Shown here piece by piece: positions 1-8,883 of a stretch of DNA of 64,000 nucleotides (its first letter is position 1; each line of letters begins with the position of its first letter). The stretch comes from Pseudosporangium ferrugineum (GTDB lineage: Bacteria > Actinomycetota > Actinomycetes > Mycobacteriales > Micromonosporaceae). The notes under the pieces are model-generated. The model ran no database searches. It saw nothing but the letters and a program-made list of their open reading frames with translations, and was not told the DNA's origin. A program made the position numbers and the translations under genes. The stretch is taken from positions 1 to 64,000 of the forward strand of contig NZ_PVZG01000004.1 of assembly GCF_003002065.1 (NCBI RefSeq), in the 5' to 3' direction.

Positions 1-46
1 CCGGCCCGGCGGCCGGCTCCCGCCCCGAGGTGATCTCGGTCGTCAT
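1..46 (-). CDS. N-terminus of a left-going gene, product unknown (partial)
   Basis: Only 15 codons are inside the window. On the minus strand an ATG at 44-46 is preceded by a good ribosome binding site, GGGAGAG, with about 7 nt spacing, and reads MTTEITSGREPAAGP before running off the left edge. The palindrome at 62-75 sits directly upstream, as is common for TetR- or MarR-controlled exporter genes. Too little protein is visible to assign a family; the Pro/Ala/Gly-rich start resembles cytosolic N-termini of MFS transporters, but that is only a guess. Confidence 0.5.
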   Translation of the reverse strand, partial: MTTEITSGREPAAGP

Positions 47-61
47 CTGGCGTCTCTCCCT

Positions 62-75
62 TGATCGGTCGATCA
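62..75. promoter_or_regulatory. Palindromic operator-like element upstream of the left-edge gene
   Basis: TGATCG-GT-CGATCA is a perfect 6-bp inverted repeat with a 2-bp centre. It ends 16 bp before the start codon of the left-edge gene, between its ribosome binding site and the hairpin at 88-120. Size and position fit a repressor operator; which repressor is unknown. Confidence 0.4.
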
Positions 76-87
76 GCCGTTATTTGT

Positions 88-120
88 ACAGTCCCCGTGG
101 ATGCATACCACGGGGACTGT
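88..120. terminator. Perfect 13-bp hairpin with 7-nt loop
   Basis: ACAGTCCCCGTGG and its exact reverse complement flank the loop ATGCATA. There is no T-run on either side, so it would be a GC-type terminator or another structured element. It lies between the 3' end of the transposase relic and the left-edge gene, and could insulate that gene or be a remnant of a mobile-element end. Confidence 0.4.
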
Positions 121-249
121 TGATGGCCTGAACCATCGCCGTGTCGCCCATACCGGACGGTGCCCGAGCGGACGCGGACGCCGAGAAAGACCAAGCGCCG
201 CAAGTCAGGCGCATCGTCGACGGGACCTGATCGCTCAAGTCCGTCCAAG

Positions 250-979
250 TGTCAAGGCTGGAAAGACTTGGCACGCAGTCGCCGATCACCTCGCCGGTGC
301 CGACGTTCAGCGCGGCGAACAGGTTGGTCGTGCCGTGGCGTACGTAGTCGTGGGTGCGCTGCTCACTGCGGTCGAACTCGGTCGGCAGTAACGGCTGGGT
401 GCGGTCGAGAGCCTGGATCTGGGTCTTCTCGTCCAGGCTGAGCACGACCGCCCCACCCGGCGGATCGAGATAGAGCCCGACGATGTCGGCGACCTTGTCC
501 GCGAAGGCGGGCTCCTTGGACAATTGAAGGTGCCCTGCTTCTGCGGTTTCAGGCCGTGTTCGCGCCACAGGTTCGCCACCCAGTGATGCGAGACCGGCGT
601 CTTGTCCACGCGGGTCACGTAGTCGGCCATAGTGCGGGTCGACCAGTGCGACAAGCCGGTCTCTGCCGGAGGCGTCGCGAACGTCAGCGCCAGCACGCGT
701 GATCGCACATCGGGGCCGACCTGCTCACGTGGACCGCCGGGCTGCTGCGCCAGCAGGCCGGCCGCACCGTCAGCGGCATACCGGCCCAGCCACAGATCAA
801 CCGTCGGCCGCGACACCCCGGCAAGAACGGCGATGCCCTTCTTCATCCGGCCCTCGGCATGCCACAACACGATCCGCCCTCGTGCCGACCGCCGCCGACA
901 CCTCAGAGCTGGTCATCAACGCGCGAAGCTCGTCACGCTGCCCGACCGTCAGATCCACCTCGACCGCCAACGACACCAT
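250..979 (-). pseudogene. Decayed IS630-family transposase
   Basis: Three reading frames must be joined to read a transposase. Frame one starts at ATG 979 (MVSLAVEVDLTVGQRDELRAL). A shift near 885-895 leads into an HTH region containing VLAGVSRPTVDLWLGRYA, and a second shift near 525-535 leads into LSKEPAFADKVADIVGLYLD and the DDE-type catalytic block with LDEKTQIQALDR and RTHDYVRHGTTNLFAALN. After TGEVIGD (about 255) similarity stops, so the C-terminal catalytic region is missing. Two frameshifts plus truncation make it inactive. The 5' end lies only about 30 bp beyond the stop of the immunity gene, so the element landed immediately downstream of the toxin operon. Terminal inverted repeats were not recognised. 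Confidence 0.8.
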
Positions 980-1010
980 AATCACGTAAAGGCAACAGCA
1001 TCACGATGCA

Positions 1011-1631
1011 CTAGAGGCTTTCCGGAATCAAAACAACAGATTCCCTCACCAATTCACGATATTGCACTTCCGGCAGCGGGACCCCACGCTCAACACTGGA
1101 AACTATTCTGCGCAGGAAGTCAAGGGCATTCACCATTGCCCGATCCGTCAGAATCTCACGCTCCCAGAACGCCTCCCCCTGGGAGATCACAATTTCCTCG
1201 TCTCGATATTGCAGCGACGTCACCAGCGGCTCAATCGAGTACTGAATCCAGATGCCCTTACATGTGTCGAGAACCGAAGATGCCGCAAGTCCCGCATCAA
1301 TACATGTCAGCGCAGCTTGCGCATATGTGCTCCACGGCGAGTCAAGGTCATGCCCGTGAGGGACTGATTCCATCAGACGAGACCTTAATGCCGCATGGTT
1401 TCGACCTGCAGACCGCCCCATGGCATACGCCTCTACCTCGGCAATCGCGTCCTGCGCCTCAGGGAAGGCCCACCGGCCGTCCGTGTGTGATTCAACAAGA
1501 TTCAACAGGGGTGCCAGCCCTTTTCCGCAGAGCGCAAAAACGGTTGCTTTTCCCCGTGGCGTCACGCCCGAAAGCATATCGGCTAAGCGTCGCACCTCGG
1601 CACGCAGGCCGCCTTCGTCAAGAGGTGTCAT
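1011..1631 (-). CDS. Putative immunity protein of the RHS toxin
   Basis: 206 residues starting MTPLDEGGLRAEV. The ATG (1629-1631) overlaps the TGA stop of the toxin gene as ATGA, so translation is coupled; the longer upstream reading is unlikely. No signal peptide or membrane segment is visible. The protein looks alpha-helical and cytosolic, with a central stretch HGHDLDSPWSTYAQAALTC. I do not recognise the immunity family. Base composition is striking: bases 1021-1080 are 50% GC by direct count, far below the genes around it, as expected for a recently acquired immunity gene. The role (binding and neutralising the deaminase-like tip) is inferred from position directly after a polymorphic toxin. 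What else: an orphan immunity gene left by an earlier tip exchange, though the exact overlap argues against that. Confidence 0.75.
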   Translation of the reverse strand: MTPLDEGGLRAEVRRLADMLSGVTPRGKATVFALCGKGLAPLLNLVESHTDGRWAFPEAQDAIAEVEAYAMGRSAGRNHAALRSRLMESVPHGHDLDSPWSTYAQAALTCIDAGLAASSVLDTCKGIWIQYSIEPLVTSLQYRDEEIVISQGEAFWEREILTDRAMVNALDFLRRIVSSVERGVPLPEVQYRELVRESVVLIPESL

Positions 1632-4600
1632 CCGTGCTCGATCCCGCGATCCGTCAGCTGCTGCGCGCAATTGTGCTCAGTCGGCCCACATGGCGTTCGG
1701 GCATCCGAACCCACTCGCTTGAGAGGCCACATTGAACCATCATTGTCGGCGATCAAGTTCTCCTCCGCATGCTTGCCTCGACGGCTTGGCACACGGCGGA
1801 TACGTAACGCATCCGCCGCAGCAGCCTGGCCAGCATCGAAACCATTGCTAGAGCCAGCGACCAGGTTACCTGCATCATCCTGCCCCACAGCGATCACACG
1901 CTGGTTAACGGCTGCGGGATGGTCACCGGCTTCGCGAATCTGTTGCGCATAGCCCTTGAGCGTCGGCACATCACACGCCGCGCTGTTGTTGTGCACGAGC
2001 ACCGACGTCGCTCCGGCGAGCACGTAGTACGTGGGGACGGCGTCCACGGTGAGGTCGTGCATGACCCTGGCGCCGGGATACGTCGAGGTTTCCTTGACGG
2101 AAATTGTCAGTCCGTCGGCCGTCAGCAACTTCTCGTCCGGCCCGAGCCGAGCAGCATCGATCCAGGCCTGCCGATCGGCGCTCCAGAAGGGGTGGTTGGC
2201 GGTCGTCTGGAGCAAGACGCCACCGCCTTCCTTGCCGACGAATACGTCGGTGAAGGCAGCGTCCAGATTGATGTGGGTGGCCACCACGGTTTGCGGCTTG
2301 CTCTTGCCCGGAACCGGGTCGGTGGCCAGGACCTTCTCTCCTGGTTTGACCTTCTCGATCGGCTTCTTGGTGCCGTTGGCCATCAGCACCAGCGTGCCGG
2401 GAGCGAAGCTATGGCACGCCTTGGTCGCTTTGAAGAAGCCCTTCACGCCGTCGACCAGGTCACCGAGCAGGCCCTTGCTGCGCGAGACCAGGTTGGCCAG
2501 CTTTTTCCACTTCCACGGTGCCCCGTAGCGGGCAGCCAGTTTGCCGATCGCGCCGCCCACCACCGAGGACAAGACGTTGACCGCGGTGTTGATGCAGCCG
2601 CCCATGTCGCCCTTGGTGAAGCAGTCCAGCGCATCCGTGATGCCCAGTTCGTCGGCGAGGATCTTGCCCAGCGCCTTCGCCGCGTTGAGGATCTTCGCCT
2701 TGGCACGGGCGATGCGGGCCTGCCGCTCCTTCTCGGCTGCCGCCGCCGCGGCCACGGCCCGGGCCTCTGGCGACGCCTTCGGGTTGTTGTACTCGTTGAC
2801 ACCCGGCACCGTCGGGTCATACACACCAGTGCCACCGTGGCGGCCGTCGTTGTGCCCGGCAACCTCGTGGTATTTGCCGGTCGAGTCGACGTAGTCCGCT
2901 CCGGGGCCGCAAGCGTCGTCCGAGCAGAACTTCAGGCCGTCGGGGTCCGAGAACGAGATCGGGTTGTTGTTCGCGTAGGCGTACCCGTTCATCTGCTGCG
3001 GGTCGTTGACGTCGATGACCGGGTCGATCGAGATGAACCGGCCGGCGATCGTGTCGTACTCGCGGGCGCCGATGTTGACCAAGCCGGTGGTGGAGTCCTG
3101 GTTGCCGCCGACGAAGCCCTTCTCCGTCGGCCAGACGCCCTGCGCCGGCTGGGGGCCGCGGGCTTCACCGTACGGGGTGGTGCGCCGGTGCGTGATCGTA
3201 CCGGCGGCGTCGACGGTGGCGGTGCCCGTGCCGTGGTGGTCGTTGACGACGTAGTGCAGGCCGTCCTTCTTGCGGACCAGGGTCGAGCCGCCGGGCAGGG
3301 CGTAGTAGCGCGTCGCCTCGGTGACCCGGGTCTGGTGGTTGAGGCGGATCTCCATGCCCGGCAGGTACAGCGTCGTCTGGTTCGGCTCCTTGCGCAGCAT
3401 GCGGGAGCCGTCGACGTCGTACAGGTAGCTGGTCTTCTTCCCGGCCGCGTCGGTGACCGACTCGAGGTTGCCCTCGGCGTCCCAGGCGAGGGTCTGCCCC
3501 TCGCCGGCCTTGGCGCGGCGGATGGTGTTACCCGCGGTGTCGTAGTCGTACTCGTGGAGTTGCTCGCCGGACGGGGTTTTCTCCGTCATCGCGGCCAGCG
3601 TGTGCGGCTGGGCGGCGCCCGGGGCCGGGTAGCTGTAGCTGCGCTCGACAAGCGGGCTGCCGTCGGTCGCGTACTGCTTCTCGGTCTTGCGGTTGCCGAC
3701 CGCGTCGAAGGTGTACTCGTGGTGGTACGGGGCCACGCCGCCTACGCCGGTGGCGGACGGGCCGCCGGCGCACGGGTCATTCGCCGTGCTGAGCGAGGTC
3801 CACGCCTTTTCCATGCGGCGCAGGTAGTCGTAGGTGAAGCACTGCACGTCGCGGGTGCCCGACGGGTTGTTCGCGATGTGCAGGATGTTGCCCGAGTCGT
3901 CGTAGGAATAGCGGGCGTCGACGTCTACGACCGGCGCCATCTCCCGGTCGAGGCGCTGGCGCTTGAGGCGCTTCGAGCCCTGTTCGTACTCGTAGGTCGA
4001 CCAGATCTTCTTGCCGCCGACCAGGGTCTCGGTCTGCATGACCTCACCGGTGCTGGCGTAGTCGACGTCGGTCAGGTACGCCTCGTCGCCTGTGGTGCCG
4101 ATCAGCCGTTCGAGCGGGTCGTACTTGTAGACGACCGTCTCGTAGTCGAGGCCGCCGCCCTTCGACATGTCGATCGACTGAACCGTGCCGTCGCGGTTGT
4201 ACTCGGTGCCGAAGGTGTAGGTGCCCGCGAGCTCGGCGCCCGCGTGGTCCGGCACCTGGTAGGTGGTCAGGTGCGGCCGGTAGAACTCGTCGTAGATCGT
4301 GTAGTAGGTGGCGTACTCGGCGCCGTCGATCCACCGTGAGGCCGAGGTGGCATAGCCCAGCATCTCCTGGTCGTAGGTCCAGCTGCTGAGCAGCTCACCG
4401 GTCACCGCGGCGCCCTTGTAGACGCCGGTCCTGCGGCCGATCTCGTCGTACGTCGTGCTGATGGTGGTCTTCAGGCTGTTGGTCGTGCTGGTGAGCCGGT
4501 CCAGGTTGTCATAGGTCATCGTCGACGTGCCGGAGTCCGGATCGATCGACTTGACCTTGCGGCCGAGTTGGTCGTACTCGCTCTTCCAGACGTTGCCGGC

Positions 4601-7600
4601 AGGGTCCTTGACGGTGTACAGCTGCCCGTTGGGCGTATAGGTGTACTCGGTCCTGTCGAAGGCGCCGGACGGACTCGCGCCCTTGTACTGCAAGAACTGG
4701 GTGATCTGGCCGAGCCCGTTGGTGATCGTCGTGGTGGGCGTGCCGCCGGCCGGCGGGTCGACGGAGATCCGGTCGCCGCCGTACGTGGTGCTGGTACGCC
4801 ACTTCTCGTTACCTGCGACCGCGAAGATCTCGGCCTTCACCCGGTCCGCGCCGTCGTAGACGTAGAGCGTCTGGCCGTCGACGTCGCCGTTGACCGCGGG
4901 GTAGATCTCGTCCTGGGGCGCACCCACGGCGGTGTAGGTGGCGTAGGTCTTGGCCAGCTTGCCGGTGGCCGTGTAGAAGGTGTCGGCGATGTTGCGGTTG
5001 CCGTCAGGGCCTTCGGACTGAATCTGTCGTGGCCGCAGATGCCCGTCGTGCAGCCGGTACTCGACGCTGTAGGAGCCGTCCTTCTGCCGCCGCTCTGTCT
5101 TGATCGCGACCGGTTTGTCGGTCCGCATCAGGTACGTGTACTTGATGCTCGGGTCCGCACCGGCGACACCGCTGCGGTCGGGCAGCCAGACCTTGGTGAG
5201 ACGGCCCAGAGCGTCGTACTGGAGCTCGCTCAGCAGGTTGTTGGGGTCGACCTGGCTGATAGGGCTGCCCCACGCCGGGGCGTACTTGGTGGTGGTGACG
5301 AAGCCGAGCGGGTTGGTCTCCTTGACCTGGGTGGTGAGCCCGTTCGTCTCGGTGTAGACGTTCGTGGTGACGTTGCCTTCCGCGTCCATCGCGGTCCGTG
5401 GCCGGCCGTACGTGTCGAAGGTGCCCTCGGATGCCCGGACGTACGTGGCCGTGGTGCCGTCGTGGCTCGCCAGCCGCTCGGATCGGGTCGGGTTGCCCAG
5501 CGTGGGCTCGGCGCCGAAGGCCTTGCTGTCGAAGAGGGTCCGCGTGTCGGAGATGACCTGCGTCCTGCGGTCGGGGGTGACCGAGCACTTCACCGACACC
5601 GATTCCACCCGCGACACCAGGCCGTACAGGTAGATGTTCGGGTTGTCGGCATACGTGGTGCGAGTGCAGGACTCATCGCCGCTGACGTCGACGTCGCCCT
5701 CGTTCTCGCTGCGGGTGATGCGGCCGAAGGTGGTCTCGTACGTCGAGGTCTGCGCGGTCTCGCGCCACCCGCCGGACGCGAGGGCGACCAGGCTGCGGGA
5801 ACGGGCCGTGTTGACGAACCAGGCCTTCTTGCTGCCCCAGCTGTGGGTCTCGGTCGCGGTGTTGTGCCGCCACGGCGTGGCGATCCTCTTGCTGACGATG
5901 TCGGAGCCGGCGTAGACGATGCTCTCCAGCTCGTGACCGGACACCTCGTCGAGGTCGGTGTGGGTGCCGCCGGTGGAGTCCGTGACGGTCACCGTCCGGG
6001 TGCCGCCGTCGGGGTCCTTGTCTCCGTGCATGCCGCGCAGGTAGCGGTATTCGGTCTTGGTGGTCTGGGTCTGGCCGTCACCGGCCGTGACGACGACCTT
6101 GCCGTAGCCGCGCCATTCGCTCCAAGTGTCGTCCTTCGGGTCGCCTATGCCGTCGGGTTCGGCGTGCCGCCAGGCGGCCCCGTCGAGGTACTGGTACTTG
6201 GTGACCATGTCCGGTGCGCCGCCCGTACGGTCGGTTTCGACGACCAGCTCGACGACGTACTTGTGGAACCAGTCGGTGATGGGGTCGCCGGAGCCGAGCG
6301 GCGACCACTTGACCGGATAGCATCGCCGGGTGCTCCGGCCCGGGGTCGGCAGATTGCTCTGGCTGCAGTCCGGCTCGGCGTAGTTCACGTCGATCTGACC
6401 GCCGGTGTCGGTGTACACGGTGGCCAGGCGGAAGCGAACCAGCGGGGCGATGAAGTCGCCGTCGCGGTCGATGCGGTTGGGCAACTGCAGGCCGCCGAGG
6501 GTCACTGCGGGCTGCTCGATGCTGCCGCCGGCCAGGCCCCGGTGGGTGATCTTGTGAAGCCACAGGGTACGCGAGCCGTCACCGTTGTCGGTGAACAGGT
6601 GCTCAAGCTTCCACTCGTCCACGGGCGTCCAGGAACTGGTGCCACGGATCTCGGTGATGACGGCGTTCAGGCGCGCGCGGGTCCAGAACGTCGGCATGAT
6701 CTGGTCGGGCTTGCACTTGCCGTTCGCGGCGCAGTTACGGTCGAACGGCACGTCGGGCCAGCGTGACGCGGTCGCCGAGGTGAGGTCCTCCGGGTCGCAG
6801 TCCGGGCTGCCGGCCGGCAGGCACCGCTCCTTGACGTCGAAGCGGACCCGCGCCGGGGCGTTGGTGGTGTAGACGGCATTGTGCCGCTGGCCGTAGTCGA
6901 TGCGCTTGAGCCAGCCGCCCCGCACGTACGGGACGCCGTTGACGTCGGTCTTCTTCCCGCGCGCGTAGTAGTTGAGCTCCTGCTGGTAGTAGTAGGAACT
7001 GACGTTGCCGTAGCGGTCCTTGACATAGTCGAGGTTCCAGCGCCAGCCCTGATCGCAGTAGGCGGACGTGAACGTCGCGTTGTAGCACGGCTCGCCGGAG
7101 TCGTCGCCATAGATCGGCACGGTCCAGGCCGACTTCGTCTCCTCCTTGCCGGTGGTCCAGCCGGGCAGGCGGTTGAGCCCGAAGAAGTACTCGGTGCCGT
7201 TCGGCGTGGTGACCTTCCAGTGCTCGCCGTCGTTGTCGCCGTTGGCCTTGCCGGTGTCGGTGAGCCGCTCCACCTTCGAACCGTCGTCGTCGGCGAGCTT
7301 CCAGGTGCTGCCGGACTTGACCAACTCGGTGGACTTACCGTTGAGCATGACGGTGGCGTTGTCGTACGCCCAGCACTGGTCGGCGTACTGGTCGTGGCCG
7401 TCGTCGGAGCATGCCTTGTACTTGCGCTCGATGTAGCCGGGCTCGTAGCTGAATCCCTCACCGATCCAGGAACCCTGGTTGTTCGTGGTGGCGGTACGGC
7501 CGTCCACCGACTGCGACGAATAGCCCAGGGTGATGCCCGGCGCTCCGCCGCCCGGCACCGGCGGCGTACGCAGCGGGTACGACCAGGAGAAGCCGCCGGT

Positions 7601-8410
7601 GGACGGGGCCACCGACCACTTCGACGACGGCGACAGCTGCGTGGCTCCGTAGCTGCCCTGCGACGACGAGTCCGCAGCAGCCAGCGCCAACAAGCTGCCG
7701 GTCTGGGTCGGCGCGGAGACGGTCCGGGTCGCGGTGTCGTTGGTTCCCGGGACGGGGGTACCAGCACACTCGGGTTTCTCCGGGGTGGTCAGCGCACATT
7801 CGGGCAGCTTGACCAGCCTCAGCCGGGCGCCGAAATCACCGCCGTAAGCGTTGGCGATGCCGGCGTAGCCGACACCGAGCCGAACCGTGCTCGCGGCGGT
7901 GCTGCCGTCAGCGCGGCCGACCCGCAGCAGGGGGCCGTCGACCTTCGCCCGCTCGCTGGCGCGGCGATCGAGCACCTCGACGCGGACCTTGCCCGGAGCC
8001 GCCACCTCGGGAGATCGGACACCCGCGGCCGGGACGCCGGACACCGTCACCGGAAGGCCGCCTACCTTGCCGGAGGCCGATGCCCGTGCCGCGGACCGGG
8101 CGGCACCGGCCTTCGCGGACGGGATCGTGATCTCGGCCGAACCCGCCGTCGGCCAGGCCACCGGTGCGGGAGAGACCGCGGCGGCGAGGGCCGGATCGGG
8201 CCGCCGAGGCTTGACCGGCAGCGGCTTGCGCTGGGGCAGAGCCTTGTCGGAGGCTCCGGAGCCGGGCCGCGGCTTGGCGGCGGCCTCGGCTGAGGGGACG
8301 ACAGTGACCTGCAGGAAGCCGGCTCCGAGGACACCGGCCATGACCCACGACAGCGGCCTGACGACCCGGCGCTCGTACGCACCGGCGCGGGTGAAGAAGC
8401 GGGAGAACAT
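1628..8410 (-). CDS. RHS-repeat polymorphic toxin with HINT domain and C-terminal deaminase-like toxin
   Basis: 2,260 residues. Start ATG 8410 (MFSRFFTRAGAYERRVV) has a GGAGGGG ribosome binding site just upstream; longer readings lack one. A membrane or signal segment spans about residues 18-42. Then follow a beta-rich N-terminal region typical of actinobacterial RHS proteins, many YD/RHS repeats (for example YDALGRLTKVW), and the RHS core with GAREYDTIAGRFISIDP, ending at the self-cleavage-type motif SDPDG near residue 1820. A Lys/Ala-rich helical linker leads to a HINT (intein-like) domain at about 1998-2140, from CHSFAPGTLV to VLVHNN. The last 120 residues hold HAEENL (about 2213) and PCGPTEHNC, matching the zinc and catalytic signature of deaminase-superfamily toxins (HAE plus two Cys). 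Cys spacing is wider than the usual two residues, so the subfamily is open. The tip region is less GC-rich than the RHS body. Predicted role: contact-dependent or released interbacterial toxin modifying nucleic acid. Confidence 0.88.
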   Translation of the reverse strand: MFSRFFTRAGAYERRVVRPLSWVMAGVLGAGFLQVTVVPSAEAAAKPRPGSGASDKALPQRKPLPVKPRRPDPALAAAVSPAPVAWPTAGSAEITIPSAKAGAARSAARASASGKVGGLPVTVSGVPAAGVRSPEVAAPGKVRVEVLDRRASERAKVDGPLLRVGRADGSTAASTVRLGVGYAGIANAYGGDFGARLRLVKLPECALTTPEKPECAGTPVPGTNDTATRTVSAPTQTGSLLALAAADSSSQGSYGATQLSPSSKWSVAPSTGGFSWSYPLRTPPVPGGGAPGITLGYSSQSVDGRTATTNNQGSWIGEGFSYEPGYIERKYKACSDDGHDQYADQCWAYDNATVMLNGKSTELVKSGSTWKLADDDGSKVERLTDTGKANGDNDGEHWKVTTPNGTEYFFGLNRLPGWTTGKEETKSAWTVPIYGDDSGEPCYNATFTSAYCDQGWRWNLDYVKDRYGNVSSYYYQQELNYYARGKKTDVNGVPYVRGGWLKRIDYGQRHNAVYTTNAPARVRFDVKERCLPAGSPDCDPEDLTSATASRWPDVPFDRNCAANGKCKPDQIMPTFWTRARLNAVITEIRGTSSWTPVDEWKLEHLFTDNGDGSRTLWLHKITHRGLAGGSIEQPAVTLGGLQLPNRIDRDGDFIAPLVRFRLATVYTDTGGQIDVNYAEPDCSQSNLPTPGRSTRRCYPVKWSPLGSGDPITDWFHKYVVELVVETDRTGGAPDMVTKYQYLDGAAWRHAEPDGIGDPKDDTWSEWRGYGKVVVTAGDGQTQTTKTEYRYLRGMHGDKDPDGGTRTVTVTDSTGGTHTDLDEVSGHELESIVYAGSDIVSKRIATPWRHNTATETHSWGSKKAWFVNTARSRSLVALASGGWRETAQTSTYETTFGRITRSENEGDVDVSGDESCTRTTYADNPNIYLYGLVSRVESVSVKCSVTPDRRTQVISDTRTLFDSKAFGAEPTLGNPTRSERLASHDGTTATYVRASEGTFDTYGRPRTAMDAEGNVTTNVYTETNGLTTQVKETNPLGFVTTTKYAPAWGSPISQVDPNNLLSELQYDALGRLTKVWLPDRSGVAGADPSIKYTYLMRTDKPVAIKTERRQKDGSYSVEYRLHDGHLRPRQIQSEGPDGNRNIADTFYTATGKLAKTYATYTAVGAPQDEIYPAVNGDVDGQTLYVYDGADRVKAEIFAVAGNEKWRTSTTYGGDRISVDPPAGGTPTTTITNGLGQITQFLQYKGASPSGAFDRTEYTYTPNGQLYTVKDPAGNVWKSEYDQLGRKVKSIDPDSGTSTMTYDNLDRLTSTTNSLKTTISTTYDEIGRRTGVYKGAAVTGELLSSWTYDQEMLGYATSASRWIDGAEYATYYTIYDEFYRPHLTTYQVPDHAGAELAGTYTFGTEYNRDGTVQSIDMSKGGGLDYETVVYKYDPLERLIGTTGDEAYLTDVDYASTGEVMQTETLVGGKKIWSTYEYEQGSKRLKRQRLDREMAPVVDVDARYSYDDSGNILHIANNPSGTRDVQCFTYDYLRRMEKAWTSLSTANDPCAGGPSATGVGGVAPYHHEYTFDAVGNRKTEKQYATDGSPLVERSYSYPAPGAAQPHTLAAMTEKTPSGEQLHEYDYDTAGNTIRRAKAGEGQTLAWDAEGNLESVTDAAGKKTSYLYDVDGSRMLRKEPNQTTLYLPGMEIRLNHQTRVTEATRYYALPGGSTLVRKKDGLHYVVNDHHGTGTATVDAAGTITHRRTTPYGEARGPQPAQGVWPTEKGFVGGNQDSTTGLVNIGAREYDTIAGRFISIDPVIDVNDPQQMNGYAYANNNPISFSDPDGLKFCSDDACGPGADYVDSTGKYHEVAGHNDGRHGGTGVYDPTVPGVNEYNNPKASPEARAVAAAAAAEKERQARIARAKAKILNAAKALGKILADELGITDALDCFTKGDMGGCINTAVNVLSSVVGGAIGKLAARYGAPWKWKKLANLVSRSKGLLGDLVDGVKGFFKATKACHSFAPGTLVLMANGTKKPIEKVKPGEKVLATDPVPGKSKPQTVVATHINLDAAFTDVFVGKEGGGVLLQTTANHPFWSADRQAWIDAARLGPDEKLLTADGLTISVKETSTYPGARVMHDLTVDAVPTYYVLAGATSVLVHNNSAACDVPTLKGYAQQIREAGDHPAAVNQRVIAVGQDDAGNLVAGSSNGFDAGQAAAADALRIRRVPSRRGKHAEENLIADNDGSMWPLKRVGSDARTPCGPTEHNCAQQLTDRGIEHG

Positions 8411-8481
8411 GGCCCCTCCGGGGTCGGGAGTTCGGGCGGGGCCGCCGCATGCGTCGGCGGCCCCCGTACAGGTCCGGTGGA

Positions 8482-8883
8482 TCAGAGAGACAGCTGCTCG
8501 CGGGTCTGGAGGCTGATCTTCTGGATCAGTTCCGGGTCGGCGGCGCCGTTGTAGACGCGGACGTCGTCGACGGCACCGGAGAGGTACTCGCGATAGGTGT
8601 CGTCGAGGAACGCCCGGCCGAGCTGCACCCCGCCGGTGGCGACGAACGGCGTCGCCAGCTCGATGGAGTCGACCCACTGACCGTTGACGTACAACGACAT
8701 CTCCTTCAGGTAGCCGTTGTGGACGAGGGTCAGGTGATCGCCCTTGCCGATGAGGCGCGGTAGCTCCTCGCCGCCGCGGGCCTGCCAGACCGGGGCCACC
8801 TTGTCGGTGCCCGTCGTGGCCAGTTCCCAGAAGCCGTCCTCGTTGCAGCGCACGATGACCGCACTGCTGTGCGCGCCCTTCTG
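8482..8883 (-). pseudogene. C-terminal LamG segment beyond an in-frame TAG
   Basis: This stretch is in the same frame as the LamG gene upstream and follows its TAG codon directly. It reads QKGAHSSAVIVRCNEDG and then a clear second half of a LamG (concanavalin-like) sandwich, including LVHNGYLKEMSLYVNGQWVD, GGVQLGRAFLDD and GAVDDVRVYNGA, which is the usual end of such domains. It has no start codon or ribosome binding site of its own, so it is either lost from the protein or reached by amber readthrough. The natural TGA stop lies 71 bp before the RHS start. Confidence 0.7.

Noticed and set aside
998-1009. GCATC-AC-GATGC as terminator of the toxin operon
   Set aside because: Only 5 bp of stem with a 2-nt loop; too weak to support.
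1919-4339. 806-codon plus-strand frame opposite the toxin C-terminus
   Set aside because: Antisense to HINT and RHS core motifs; repetitive Val/Asp-rich product without domain.
4568-6766. 732-codon plus-strand frame over the RHS gene
   Set aside because: It is antisense to clear RHS repeats, has no ribosome binding site and encodes only Val/Gly/Arg-rich low-information sequence; typical high-GC shadow.
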